Part shown: piece by piece, positions 31,826-44,179 of the stretch | How positions within the stretch are numbered: position 1 is the stretch's first letter | Layout: each line of letters starts with the position of its first letter | Origin: Lamellibrachia satsuma | Taxonomy: Eukaryota > Annelida > Polychaeta > Sabellida > Siboglinidae | DNA length: 64,000 nt | Direction of reading: 5' to 3' | Assembly (NCBI GenBank): GCA_033239005.1 | Contig: BSQZ01000011.1 | Location: 6,105,001-6,169,000 of the forward strand | Notes under the pieces: model-generated | Told to the model about the DNA's origin: nothing | Seen by the model: only the letters and a program-made list of their open reading frames with translations | The model's database searches: none | Made by a program: the position numbers and the translations under genes

Positions 31826-32612
31826 ATTATTATTATTAAGTATCCATTAGCGATGTACGTGTTATTATTAAGTATCCATTAACGATGTACGTGTTATTAT
31901 TAAGTATCCATTAACGATGTACGTGTTATTATTAAATATCCATTAACGATGTACGTGTTATTATTAAGTATCCATTAACGATGTACGTGTAATTATTAAG
32001 TATCTATTAACGATGTACGTGTTATTATTAAGTATCAATTAACGATGTACGTGTTATTATTAAGTATCCATTAACGATGTACGTGTTATTATTAAGTATC
32101 CATTAACGATGTACGTGTAATTATTAAGTATCTATTAACGATGTACGTGTTATTATTAAGTATCCATTAACGATGTACGTGTTATTATTAAGTATCCATT
32201 AACGATGTACGTGTAATTATTAAGTATCCATTAACGATGTACGTGTTATTATTAAGTATCCATTAACGATGTACGTGTTATTATTAAGTATCCATTAACG
32301 ATGTACGTGTAATTATTAAGTATCTATTAACGATGTACGTGTTATTATTAAGTATCCATTAACGATGTACGTGTTATTATTAAGTATCCATTAACGATGT
32401 ACGTGTTATTATTAAGTATCCATTAACGATGTACGTGTAATTATTAAGTATCCATTAACGATGTACGTGTTATCATTAAGTATCAATTAACGATGTACGT
32501 GTTATTATTAAGTATCCATTAACGATGTACGTGTTATTATTAAGTATCCATTAACGATGTACGTGTAATTATTAAGTATCCATTAACGATGTACGTGTTG
32601 TTATGTGTACGC
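31826..32612. repeat. 32-bp minisatellite, about 24 copies
   Basis: Unit includes TTATTAAGTATCCATTAACG and ends GATGTACGTG. Variant positions (GTTATT or GTAATT; ATCCATT, ATCTATT or ATCAATT) recur in blocks, indicating multi-unit duplication. It starts directly in the TTA-rich tail of the LINE fragment, so the array probably grew from that tail. Confidence 0.94.
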
Positions 32613-33892
32613 CAGTAGGCATAGGCCACGGATGTAGATCCACATTATTAAACAAGAAATGCCCCTTAATTACAATTTGCACACAACGAAAGCTTTACTT
32701 GGTATTATTTATGGGATACATGTGGACGAATTCATTTGTGATTCATATCCACTCGTAGGAATCGTTGTGATATCGTTTAGGTAAAGCTGACATTCTTGTC
32801 ATATGTGGTCACGTGGTTCAACGTCAGTGCCCGGATGTTACACCATCCGCCTTCGTTTTGTGCAAATTATTCATATTGTCGATGATAAAGCAAGACTCCA
32901 GTGTTTCTGGTTTGAACGTCAGCAACAACTGTGGAATGCACTTACCTCGATATTATTTTCAACCCTGAGCTTGGTCCTCATGGCGATAGGAGCGACGCAC
33001 ATTGCGCAACAGTTTTCGTTCATTCTCGTTGAGATCCCGAACTGGAAACACTTGGTACAGCACAGGACTACCAACCTGAAAAAAGGCGGCCGTCGACATA
33101 ATAATATCGGTACCCTTGCAACGTATCTATTGACGACTACAACGTGTCACCATGAAAACCAGTTATGATGATCAAGTTTTTCATGATGCGTTGTCATCGC
33201 CATCTCGAGAATCATGTAATGTAACGAACGCGTATAAATGGCAATCCCAGTGTAGAGTAAAATAGGTCAAATAAATGACATTAAATTCAGTCATCACGTG
33301 CCAGCAATTATGCATTCACCTTCAAAACGACATACATACACCAGCTACAAGTACTAACTATGTCACTACTGACTAGCATTGACCATCAACACTGTCGGTG
33401 GGGGTCTCTCCGCCACAAGGTCACCCGAAATCCACTGCGACCAACACCCACCCAGAAAATCCCGATAAGCACATGTAACTAATACCCGTTCAACAAAACT
33501 AGTCTAGGATGAACGCCTATTCAAGAGCGTGTGGAAGTGATTAGCCTAATACTCTCGCAACCATTGTTCGCACATAATCCCTACTGCACTGCTTTGTATA
33601 ACCGCTTATACGAACTTACTGGCCATAAGTAATAACCACATCAGGTCAGATTTCTTGCCCTGTTATCCAGAATAAAATATATTAGACGCCCACTGTCGGG
33701 TGAATTCATTACTGGTCCATATTTTAAGAAGTACTTACTCCACACTGGTTCGTATACTTGAACCAATTAGGAATGGCCAAACCTAAAATGTTGCTGATAC
33801 CGGTTCGATTATCTCCACCTAAATGCATTTCTCCATTCAGAAATCCCTATGATTCTTCAGTCCCATCGTACACAGTCATCGTAATGTCAGAT
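32613..33892. other. Unassigned intergenic stretch
   Basis: A 121-codon open frame lies at 32803-33168 (+), but it has no start context, no domain and no flanking splice logic that I trust. The remainder has frequent stops in all frames. Confidence 0.3.
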
Positions 33893-33893
33893 T

Positions 33894-33932
<39 letters not shown>
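33893..33932. repeat. (AT)n microsatellite
   Basis: Short AT tract with one interruption. Confidence 0.92.
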
Positions 33933-33936
<4 letters not shown>

Positions 33937-34193
33937 GTATAATAGATTGACCCCAAATGTGTCTTAATGACTACCACTTTGTTTATAGATATGATTTGAT
34001 CGTTATTTATTTAAGATATCAATCTTGACGTTCAGTGCATTCGCCAACAGCTGTTGACCATTCCCATGTTGACAAAATATATTTAACAAAACAACTGAGT
34101 TGAAAACGCTTCTTTATATCATAAAAAATATGTATCCAATTCAAAAAGTGAAAGTGGCCACTTAACGTAGAATGACCGTAAATCAAAACTCAC

Positions 34194-34272
34194 AGCCGCT
34201 ACAGTCGTCGCAGCAGTCACACGTTCCACTGCTCCACTCTCTGTTGTTGCATCCCCACTTGAGTCGCCATAG
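34194..34272 (-). CDS. Weak candidate exon, minus strand
   Basis: Flanked on the minus strand by CCAATTGCAG and GTGAGT. One frame is open for 26 codons (YGDSSGDATTESGAVERVTA), compositionally like a Ser/Thr-rich linker. Together with candidates at 35322-35372 and 42347-42520 it might belong to a minus-strand gene, but the phases do not join up, so this is speculative. Confidence 0.22.
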
Positions 34273-34569
34273 CTGCAATTGGAGAGAAACGCAGAAGCCA
34301 AAATGACATTTCTAGAGAACAACCGTGGATAACTACACAGTACTTTGCAACTCTGCGTTGCGACATAACTGTGGATTAAAGCGAAACAGAAGGCATGGTT
34401 TTGGGACTATGCACGTAAAAGAGTTATTTCTCAGAATTTTTTCTCAAAGTGGGATATTCCTGTCAAGTTTCCGTAACAGTATGGCACGGCCCATGAACTT
34501 AAGATGCTCTGCGTTCAACAAGGTTTTTTAGTAAATCACAGGCGAGATATTTTTAATTGTAGTTGCAAA

Positions 34570-35020
34570 TGGTTATGTTTTAGTAAGACGTGCATATACC
34601 CAATACCATTAGTCTTGTTTCAATTTAAAACACCATCCTTAACTGATTTAGCCTATAGTAAATCCGATATGTTGGTATAAAATATGTAGTGTGTGAATAG
34701 ATTAAGTGACATTCGTAGTCAATTTAATCAAAAGTACGTATTTTTGTTCAAGCCGTCGAAAGAATTGACATTGGTCGTTAGGCCTACCAAGGCTCAAAAT
34801 GGTGGATATTCAAAACGGTAGACACTTTGGTCAAGGCCGACCATGTGCGTGACGTCTGTCGTCTCGTCGATAACTTGACAAAGTTAAGAAATTTCACCAA
34901 ACGCGAAGTTTATGCGTTTTCAGCGTTTCCATTTTCACTTCAATTGATGGATAGTAGGTAGGTTTGATATTTCTCAAAGTGATTTTAAAATGAAAAACGA
35001 ATTCGTGTGATCGCTCTCGA
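34570..35020 (+). repeat. Dispersed repeat family R1, second forward copy
   Basis: Matches 28380-28840 and the complement of 5820-6330, including ATGGTGGATATTCAAAACGG, CTTGACAAAGTTAAG and TTTCCATTTTCACTTCAATT. Non-coding. Confidence 0.42.
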
Positions 35021-35321
35021 TATATTAATGCGTTGTCAATGACATGTGTTCAACATAACTGTGTCTAGGCCAACTATGTCAAAAGGTTTACACATTATTG
35101 CGAACACTTGTGTTAGGTACATATATTCTCACAATAAACTATGGAAATGTTCTACATAACATGCATTTTGCATACACGTTTGGTGTCTTTCAATGCTGTG
35201 ACATAAAACGAAACAAGAAGCTAAGAAACGAAAAAAGATCTAAGATCTATTGTCTATTATATTAAAAAAACTAGAAAGTGTGAAGTGAACCGCGCTATAT
35301 ATGTAGCTGAGTGTATCTTAC

Positions 35322-35372
35322 CTCTAGATTCCGGATCGTTGAACAGTGCGTCGAGTCTGCGAGCGAAGACAA
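35322..35372 (-). CDS. Weak candidate exon, minus strand (51 nt)
   Basis: Bounded on the minus strand by TTTGCTTGCAG and GTAAGAT. 17 codons read LSSLADSTHCSTIRNLE in phase 0. No domain. Good splice signals only. Confidence 0.2.
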
Positions 35373-35759
35373 CTGCAAGCAAATGACACTACCTTCACGT
35401 TCACAGCGAATCCGTCAACTGCTTGCCTTGGTTCTCTGGTTGTCACGACAGAGAAACACACACGAACACACAACAGACGGTCGGTAAGTAGATAACGAAA
35501 GTATTATTTTATACAGGGCCATACAGAACGCTTTACACTTCACCCCCTGGCGGATATTTTCATTCCGACACCAACTCAACTTAGAATAGTGTTCTCGCCG
35601 TAATTGCAACTTGGCGGAATGCTTCCCTGAGAAGTCGAATGAACAGGTCTGCAAGGGATAAAGTGTGGAGCCCTTTGAACGGTCCTAAGAACTGGATATT
35701 GAACTATAGGAATTCTCTTTTCTGCACGAAAAGTATTCGTTCATGTACACTACGATCAC

Positions 35760-36051
35760 AGGAGACACAGTCTCTTGAGGTGTTTAAGATGTGCTACCCG
35801 TGGGCTATCAGAAGTGCTACTATGGCAGAGAGGTTAATATCAGAGAGGATACTTTCATCCCTGGACCCATTAGAGATGTCACCAGACTCCGGTGGTTTGG
35901 AAATGTTTGTCATATTCCAAGAGAGAACCATCTTAGTCAAGCATTCAAAAGATATTTCAAAGGACATTGGACGAGAGGGAAACCATTGAAGAGGTGGAGT
36001 GACCAGATTAGGAAGGATACTAGGCTTCCGCTGTTGACAGTTCAAATGTGA
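35760..36051 (+). mobile_element. LINE C-terminal fragment
   Basis: One frame encodes IRDVTRLRWFGNVCHIPREN followed by GKPLKRWSDQIRKDTRLPLL and a stop. The R-L-R-W-F-G-x-V-C motif and the G-x-P-x-x-R-W-x-D-x-I-R-x-D block are the signature tail of many invertebrate LINE proteins. Only this tail remains, and its last codons form the unit of the adjacent minisatellite. Confidence 0.6.
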
Positions 36052-36507
36052 GGTAGATTAGGAAGGATACTAGGCTTCCGCTGTTGACAGTTCAAATGTG
36101 AGGTAGATTAGGAAGGATACTAGGCTTCCGCTGTTGACAGTTCAAATGTGAGGTAGATTAGGAAGAATACTAGGCTTCCGCTGTTGACAGTTCAAATGTG
36201 AGGTAGATTAGAAACGATTCTAGGCTTCCGCTGTTCACAGTTCAAATGTGAGGTAGATTAGGAAGGATACCAGGCTTCCGCTGTTGACAGTTCAAATGTG
36301 AGGTAGATTAGGAAGGATACTAGGCTTCCGCTGTTCACAGTTCAACTGTGAGGTAGATTAGGAAGGATACTAGGCTTCCGCTGTTGACAGTTCAACTGTG
36401 AGGTAGATTAGGAAGGATACTAGTTTTCCGCTGTTGACAGTTCAACTGTGAGGTAGATTAGGAAGGATACTAGGCTTCCGCTGTTCACAGTTCAAATGTG
36501 AGGTAGA
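36002..36507. repeat. 50-bp minisatellite, about 10 copies, built from a LINE tail
   Basis: Unit includes AGGTAGATTAGGAAGGATAC and TAGGCTTCCGCTGTTGACAG. The first copy overlaps the codons of the LINE tail motif IRKDTRLPLLTVQ and its stop codon. The array is therefore a head-to-tail amplification of the end of a LINE reading frame. Confidence 0.93.
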
Positions 36508-36800
36508 TTTGAGTTTCGTCAGCATAACAATGGTACTGCAAACCTTGTCTAGCGACAATATCTCCGATAGGTTTGGTGTACATGCAATACAATGTAGGGC
36601 TCAACACCGACCCTTGTGGGACGCCACACGTCAAGATTGAATCAACCGACTCGACGCTTCCCTCTGCCGGTTTCTGATACCGTTCGCTGATGTACGACTG
36701 CAGCTACACAAGCGCCTTGTCGGTGATGCCGAGTGAGTGCTCAAGTCGAGTCATCAACAACTCATGATCGATTTTGTCAAATACGTACGACAATTCAACA
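36508..36800 (-). mobile_element. LINE reverse transcriptase fragment, minus strand
   Basis: On the minus strand the region translates to FDKIDHELLMTRLEHSLGIT, SYISERYQKP, CGVPQGSVLSPTLYCMYTKP and LQYHCYADET. These are RT motifs 3 to 5, including the QGS box and a degenerate YADD (YADE). One in-frame TAG precedes SYISERYQ. It is a different LINE lineage from 1062-1946. Confidence 0.75.
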
Positions 36801-37295
36801 TCACGAGGATTGTTGTGTACATTTTCTGTCCAGTGTCGCGGCGATGTTATTTTTGACACTGTTTCTGTAGAGTGGCCGCGACGGTATGCAGATTGAAAAG
36901 GATCGCGTAATGCATTTTCATCAACGTATATGCTAATTTGTTGCCGTTGGTCCCTTCTATCTGGCGTCTATCCCAGGGGAAATAAAAGATCCCACACAGG
37001 GGGTAAATGTGTAGCCTGCTGTGGACTCCATCTCTCATGATTATTGCAGAAACGTCCACGACTCGGTTCAGTCAATTCCGCTAACGGCCTCGTAAGAGGA
37101 TATGATTGACTAAATTTATGAACCCGGCCAATCAATGGATACATCTTGTCGGATCATTTAACATCTCTCATTTAATCATTTCACGCAAAATTTTATTAAT
37201 GAGATTAATGGTGGTCAATCGTGCGAGCATGTTGCTTGTCATAAAAAAATAATATGCACATTACTGCAATACCAAAATACGACAAGCATTGTATA
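36801..37295. other. Unassigned, possibly transposon-derived
   Basis: Continues from the minus-strand LINE fragment without recognisable motifs. No supported gene. Confidence 0.3.
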
Positions 37296-37426
37296 TTAAA
37301 TAATAGCATATCAATGCTCCCTTTGAAGCTGAGCCACATTAAATAATAGCATATCAATGCTCCCTGTGAAGCTGAGCCACATTAAATAATAGCATATCAA
37401 TGCTCACTTTTAAGCTGAGCCACATT
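37296..37426. repeat. ~60-bp tandem repeat, about 2-3 copies
   Basis: The block ATTAAATAATAGCATATCAA followed by TGCTC and AGCTGAGCCAC recurs at about 37296, 37339 and 37381. Confidence 0.8.
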
Positions 37427-38384
37427 AATTTTTGTCCAGTCGAGTGTTCAGTGCCATTGCTTTTTCTACTAGTTTTCTTACGTTCTCAAAATAAGTATTT
37501 AGTGAGCATGTGATAGACACTCAAAGAAACAACTAAGGGCATAGTGCAAACACACATAATGAAGCAGTTCTGTGCGGCTGATAATAAACTGCTTATGTTA
37601 CACGGTAGTTTGGAATGGCAAAGGTTACTTATTCAGAGTGTGAGCATGAACGGTGTAAAGTGATTCGCATGCAAATAAAAAGATAAGCATATTTGTTTAT
37701 AGGCTAAAGAATTGTGCTATACAACGTTGAGAAACGCGAACCATGGGTATTAGCTGTGAATAACCAACATGACGAATACGTGGATGATATTAATACATTG
37801 TTTGTGGCAACATGTCGGTTTCTTAGAGCGGCGAACAATAGGAGAAAGCAGATGCATTTATCTAAGCATTTACTGAAAGGTGTGCACAATCCAATAAATA
37901 CACACACCATTCACCAAAAGTACACGAACAATCGCCACACACACAAGTAATGACATACTTATTACAGTAATCATTAACTAAATGACCGTGAATGACCAAC
38001 TGTGTCTATTCAATGCTCTCAATACTGCCAAGAGCAATGGCTGCATATGGTATATTTGTCTGGCAGACACAGGCTGATTTACTTTATCTGTCATCTGTAG
38101 GTCTCACTTAAACCTTGACTAGGATTTATGACATTGCTGAGTCACTTTCTCAGGCAATGGTTTGACTGGATTAGCAGACATGTAAACTGTATTACCCAAG
38201 ATGCAACACACCAACTACAGTGTATTTCATTTTCAGAAGTTTGTAATATCAAAACAAATTCACAATAATAAAAGCATCGATCTCATGGACAAGTGTCCAT
38301 TACACCTGTTTTACAATTATATTAACATATGATCTCTATAATCTATTAACCCCTAGACTGTCTCGGCTACAATAATCAAATGTT

Positions 38385-38915
38385 TTCACTAAGCTGTTAA
38401 CATTTGGGCTCCCTTAACTATTAACACTTGGGCTCCCTCAGTTATTAACAATTGGGCTCCCTTAGCCATTAAGCTTAACATATGGACTCACTCGATTTAA
38501 CACATGGACTGCTTCAACTTTACACATGAACTCCCCCAACTTAACACACGGTCACCCTTACCTTAATAAATGGACACCCTTACTTTAACACTTGGATTCC
38601 CTCAACTTAGCACATAAATTGCCTCAACTTAACCTGTGGATTCTCTTAACTTAACACTTGGACACCCATACATTAACACTTAGATTCCGTCGACATAATA
38701 CATGGACTGCCTCAACTTAACACATGGAGTGTCTAAATTTAACACATGAACTCCCTCGACTTAACACATGGACTTCCTCAACTGTACACATGGACTCCCT
38801 CAACTTAACATATGGAGTGTCTCAACTTAACACATGAACTCCCTTAACTCCCTTAACTTATCACATGGACACCCTTATCTAAACACACGGACTGCCTCCA
38901 CTTCCAACATATCTA
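38385..38915. repeat. Degenerate ~20-bp repeat tract
   Basis: Repeated variants of TTAACACATGGACTCCCTCAA with much divergence. An old minisatellite. The 37427-38384 stretch before it contains only a short, unsupported frame at 37714-37950. Confidence 0.7.
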
Positions 38916-39390
38916 CCTATTTAGAAGAAGTACACTTTACACATAACCCTCCAACATTTGCCAATGTGCCTTTGATTAAGTTATTTATATTATTTGTGTT
39001 GACATATTAGCATCTGTGTTCCTCATAGCTTTAGCTAATCATCAGTTACGCTTAGCACGAATGTGTTGAAAGTCAGAAATATACTCTCACAAACAATCCA
39101 TGTGCACAGCTAAAACCTTCTTGTAATCATGTGTTCTGACCTTATTAAAAAGCATAATAAACCTTCATATATTTGTTGTTTGTTTTTTCGAACTTCATAT
39201 ATCGCAATAGTCGATGTGCAGACGCAATACCAATGACACCATTGCGCCTGTCTGGCAGCATGCAAATGAACTCTCGACATGTTGCCTAATTTTCGCACGT
39301 TTTAATGATTTGACCATACCGAGTTTTATCATATACGTGCGTGAACATATCTGGAATACCATAGGAAGTTGCATTCTGCACAAGTCGGGC

Positions 39391-39468
<78 letters not shown>
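39391..39468. repeat. (TG)n microsatellite
   Basis: Pure GT dinucleotides. Confidence 0.97.
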
Positions 39469-39471
<3 letters not shown>

Positions 39472-39782
39472 ACTGATTTTTAAAACTCGATTCATTTTGC
39501 ATTTAGTTCAGTCACCTGACCACACATGACTGCCGCCGTACAGATATACAGCCAGTCAGCTGTTTGGATTTTCCCATGCGTCACGCCTGAATACCAATGC
39601 ATGGAGAAACTCTACTGAACTCGTCATTGCCGCAAAGTTACCAAGAGACGCGGCTGCCGAAGTGGCGTTCAGAAACAACGAATCATTCAACCAGTGATCG
39701 GACATCGGCCACCGATTTATCTGTCGTCTACCCTGATAACACATGAAAGAGGGTTAACAGCAACTGCAAGAATGAACATTAA

Positions 39783-39930
<148 letters not shown>

Positions 39931-40350
39931 GCACACTGCATGATGTACATAATTATAATAGTTTTACAAGTAAAATTAGTGTGTAACATGTGAGATTTTG
40001 TAGAAACTTAGATATTATATAGAAACCTCTAAAGGTTTATGTCAAGAACCACTGTAGCTATAGCAAATGATTACACTGAAATTGTAGAGTAAAAATTATG
40101 TCATGTCAAACATGAAAAATTGTAGTAGTCCGAATAATAATAATAATAAAAGTATTTATACAACACTCGATCAATCTAAATTGCTCTCAGGCGCTTTACA
40201 TAAATGCACGGTCCGTGTGCAAAAAAAAAAACAACAACTGTAAAACAACACCTGCTTGACCATAGTATAGACTAAACAAGACTGTTGTTGTCAATGAATT
40301 AACTCCGCCAGGTTACGGCTATATAGGGGAACGGCGTCCAACTTAGCGAG

Positions 40351-41054
40351 GTGCCATTGTTGGAATACATCTTCCGAAAGACAAAAACTAAAGGATGTGA
40401 GACCTGTGAACATTTAGACGATAAATCAATACAGATATCAAGACCCATACGTGTTGTCGTTGTGCTTCGTCCACCGACAACTGTTCAGCCGTTCCTTGAT
40501 CAATTCGCGACGTACGTAAATAAGATAGTCTTCACACAGCAAGGCCGTCCTATTGTCGGTGACTTCAACATTCACTGTGAGCTGAGTTGTGCGCCAAGTT
40601 CACCAAGTTCGATCGTGTTATCGACGGCGGCGTATCCTAGCAGGAAATCAAATAATTACAGTATTGTTTTCCATGTATCTTCTGCCGACCTAGTGCCCGC
40701 TTGTACCGTGAAGCAGTTGCGTGATTAGACCGGGACCGCTTTGAGGCTGATATCTAGGGGCAACTTGCATCAATGGACACTAAAACAGATGTGAGTACCA
40801 CGATTGGCCAGTACGAGCGAGCGGTCGTATCAGCCATTGACATGCACGCCTCAATCATATTCGATCGTCACATAGTATCGCTCATCCGACACTCGCTTGC
40901 CTTCGTAAATTCGCAGAGTCTGGCCGCAGAGGCGTGGTCTCGTTGTTACACACTGTCACCACTCCATTTTTGTGTAGGCGTTCCCGGGAAGCACCAGCAG
41001 CCAATCAGCGTCATTATCGAGATTCTAAAAAAAAAATTTGTTTGGCTAGATTAA
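40351..41054 (+). mobile_element. Degraded LINE endonuclease fragment
   Basis: About 40430-40580 encodes RVVVVLRPPTTVQPFLDQFA and RPIVGDFNIHCE, the R-P-P and G-D-F-N-x-H motifs of an APE-type endonuclease. The SDH region reads NNYSIVF, so the catalytic His region is degraded. Downstream ERAVVSAIDMHA matches the linker that precedes the RT domain. Frame breaks show it is dead. Confidence 0.62.
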
Positions 41055-41412
41055 AATTTTCGGTCTGAAAGTTGGGTCAATGTAATCAACGTTTAAAGTT
41101 AATTCAATTGCATCGTATCAACTGATACGAGTTCACTGTTATTTTATGAATTCACCAAATGCCTGGATGACATCGTAATTAGTTAATTATGTATGCAAAA
41201 TCTAGGTGCATACATAATTTCCGTCACATTGAAAAGTACACTTTGCATCCAGGCGATGATGTGTGTGACAAACGGTGGCGCCACAGCACGGAGCCAGGAT
41301 AATCGGCGCTAATCGTCACAATGAAAAGTATTGTTTGATTCCAGTCTCTCTCGTGTGCGACAAACATTTGCGTCACATCACGAAGCCTGGAAAATCGGCG
41401 CTACTCGTCAGC

Positions 41413-41572
41413 ACACTCCCCGACAGTAGCGCCACCAAGCACATTACCACTCACACTCCCCGACAGTGGTGCCACCCAGCACATTACCACTCACACTCAC
41501 CGACAGTGGCGCCACCCAGCACATTACCACTCACACTCCCCGACAGTGGCGCCACCCAGCACATCACCACTG
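41413..41572. repeat. 40-bp minisatellite, four copies
   Basis: Unit includes CACTCCCCGACAGTGGCGCC followed by ACCCAGCACATTACCACT. Confidence 0.9.
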
Positions 41573-41800
41573 CCACAACGTATATTTTACCAACCACCGG
41601 CATACTGCCTGTTTCACCTCGCTATTACTGATGTCTACTAAACTAAAATGGGCACTTTTCTAGAATCCGTGCCCACTTCATTTTTGTAATCATAAAGATG
41701 TAATATGTACAGCAATCACGTAAAATGGTCAAACACATAGTAATATGTTGAATGTGTGAATTATAATACATTGTGATTGTAAAAACCCTCCCGCTTAGGT

Positions 41801-42232
41801 GAGATGGATCGGTGTCGGTGATTCGGTAGACACAACACGTACTTGGTTATGGGTGAGATGGATCGGTGTCGGTGACTCGGTAGACACAACACCTACTTGG
41901 TTATGGGTGATATGGATCGGTGTCGGTGATTCGGTAGATACAACACGTACTTGGTTATGGGTGAGATGGATCAGTGTCGGTGATTCGGTAGACACAACAC
42001 GTACTTGGTTATGGGTGAGATGGATCGGTGTCAGTGATTCGGTAGACACAACACCTACTTGGTTATGGGTGAGATGGATCGGTGTCGGTGATTCGGTAGA
42101 CACAACACGTACTTGGTTATGGGTGAGATGGATCGGTGTCGGTGATTCGGTAGACACAACACCCACTTGGTTATGGATGAGATGGATCGGTGTCGGTGAT
42201 TCGGTAGTCACTACACCTACTTGGTTACTAAA
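41801..42232. repeat. 54-bp minisatellite, eight copies
   Basis: Unit starts GAGATGGATCGGTGTCGGTG and ends ACTTGGTTATGGGT. Both strands are open because 54 is divisible by three (plus strand RWIGVGDSVDTTRTWLWV). No start context or splice signals support translation. Confidence 0.94.
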
Positions 42233-42346
42233 TACTTTTGTACTGCTCTGATCCTGAAGGTTATAAACTACAGCGTCTTGTTGTAGATAGTTTCAGCACG
42301 TTATATCACAATATCATAACATTGAAACTGTTGAAAATTCACTTAC

Positions 42347-42520
42347 CAATCCGTGCCGGTGCGGACATTACCCGTCCCGTCATCCCGGTGGCTACCGGCG
42401 TCGCTAACTTGCTCTGAATGAGCTGCACTCGAAGATTCTGCGGCATCACTTGCCACGAGCGGTTCGAAACCGTACCCTTTTATCTGATATTCCGGAAAAT
42501 TGCTATCTCCACCAATCACC
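42347..42520 (-). CDS. Candidate exon, minus strand (174 nt)
   Basis: On the minus strand it is bounded by CACCCCTAG and GTAAGT. Open in one frame for 57 codons (entry phase 2, exit phase 2): VIGGDSNFPEYQIKGYGFEP, then an acidic Ser/Ala-rich stretch (ASDAAESSSAAHSEQVSDAG). It resembles a cytoplasmic or disordered tail. No domain recognised and no partner exon with a matching phase was found in the window. Confidence 0.4.
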
Positions 42521-43565
42521 CTAGGGGTGCGGGTGAAACTTAAGGAAACAGTGCATACAAATCAATGGCAGATTGAAAAACCGCTGTCATAAGACGTCAC
42601 AGAACCACGTGATCGTTTTGCGAGTTAAACGCATTAAACATCAAATTTTACATTAAACTTTGTGTAACACCGAGAAAGCATTTCGCTAGTTCCTTGCTGT
42701 TATTCCCTTTACCTATCATGTTATAACATTACTGCGTTTAACACCTCCCACTTCAAAATCCCACCTCCCAACTATTTTAGGCCAACCTCCCATCTATTTG
42801 TCTTAGGCCTACCTCCCGTATCCCACCGTTTTTGGACCAACCTCCCATTTCCTGCAACACCTCCGCCATAATGAAACGTGGTTTCGCTGATAAGTATCCC
42901 CATAGGCGTAAGTCATATCTACATCATGCCGTCACGCTATGTAAATGAACTTACCATACCGGGGCATCTCCACACACGACTATGGTATATCCGTACACGT
43001 CTGCGCGGACTTGCCCCCAAACGATCGGCTGGAGAAGCTTGTCAATGTTGCCGCACACGCGGTCTATAACGGTAAAGTGTATTTGTCCAAAGCCAACAAC
43101 AATAATTACACACGTTTCAAAACTACATAAACACACCGATAGGCATATATTAGTGTAGGTGTGAGTTACGTATCAATACATGCCCGTCCTCGTAGGGTGG
43201 TGGGGGGGTTCTGGGGGTTCGTGAACTTTTTCAGAAAATTTGAACTGTAACCTTTTTCAGAAATCAACCCAGAAACAACCAAATCTCCGGCTGAATGTGT
43301 TCGCTCGAAACCCACTTTTCGAAATCCCGAGGACGGACCTGCAATATATGTATACAATTACATAAGATTTAGCACACACAACCTTTTAATTTATTATTTC
43401 TTATCGACGCAAACGAGTTCAGTTCGCAGGTTCAATTATTCGATGTATGAGCTAGATGCTAATGTAAAACACAAGCTTTCTGTTTGTCTACGGAACGGCC
43501 ACACGAGTGATGGCGACAATTCCACGAGCACCCAAATAGCAACTGTCGAGTACAATAGAACCTGT

Positions 43566-43607
43566 CTTGGGCGACCACCCTCTGCACAGCCTAAGTGGTC
43601 GCCCAAG
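43566..43607. other. Perfect 13-bp hairpin, conserved in both duplicates
   Basis: CTTGGGCGACCAC is followed after a 16-nt loop by its exact complement GTGGTCGCCCAAG. The counterpart at 53745-53786 keeps the arms with one mismatch. It could be the centre of a palindromic transposon or a structured regulatory site upstream of the peptide gene. Confidence 0.6.
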
Positions 43608-44036
43608 GCGGGTTGTCGAGGGCAGTGGCGACACGACAAAGTAATATGCTGAATAATGCTGATAGAATAACAAAACTGCTTTGCATTTGTTTTACTTCTA
43701 TTCAACGCATTATGGTTGAAATACTGTAGAGAATTACAACATAGAAGATATGTTCTGAGACGAACGTAACACAACAGAATGAGATAAGCTGAAGAAGGTC
43801 AGAAATATCAGGTGCCAAGTTGAACCGTCTTGAGTTTTTTTTATTTATGTGATCAACTAATTTATCTAGTTTTTCTTTTTCAGTGGAATCCAGGGTAACG
43901 AGACTCCTGGCTCGATTCCAGACCAGCCATAATTTGGGTAGGAAGAGAATATGACAGGCCACCCAATTAAGAACCAATTATCAGCGCAGACGGCAGTCAG
44001 GTGGCAAGTATTTCGTTGTGGAAAGTGTACCTTGTT

Positions 44037-44179
<143 letters not shown>

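Noticed and set aside
32803..33168. 121-codon frame as a gene
   Set aside because: No domain, no start context and no convincing splice sites; composition is not distinctive.
41795..42251. Two ~140-150-codon frames on opposite strands
   Set aside because: Translation of a 54-bp minisatellite with no gene structure.
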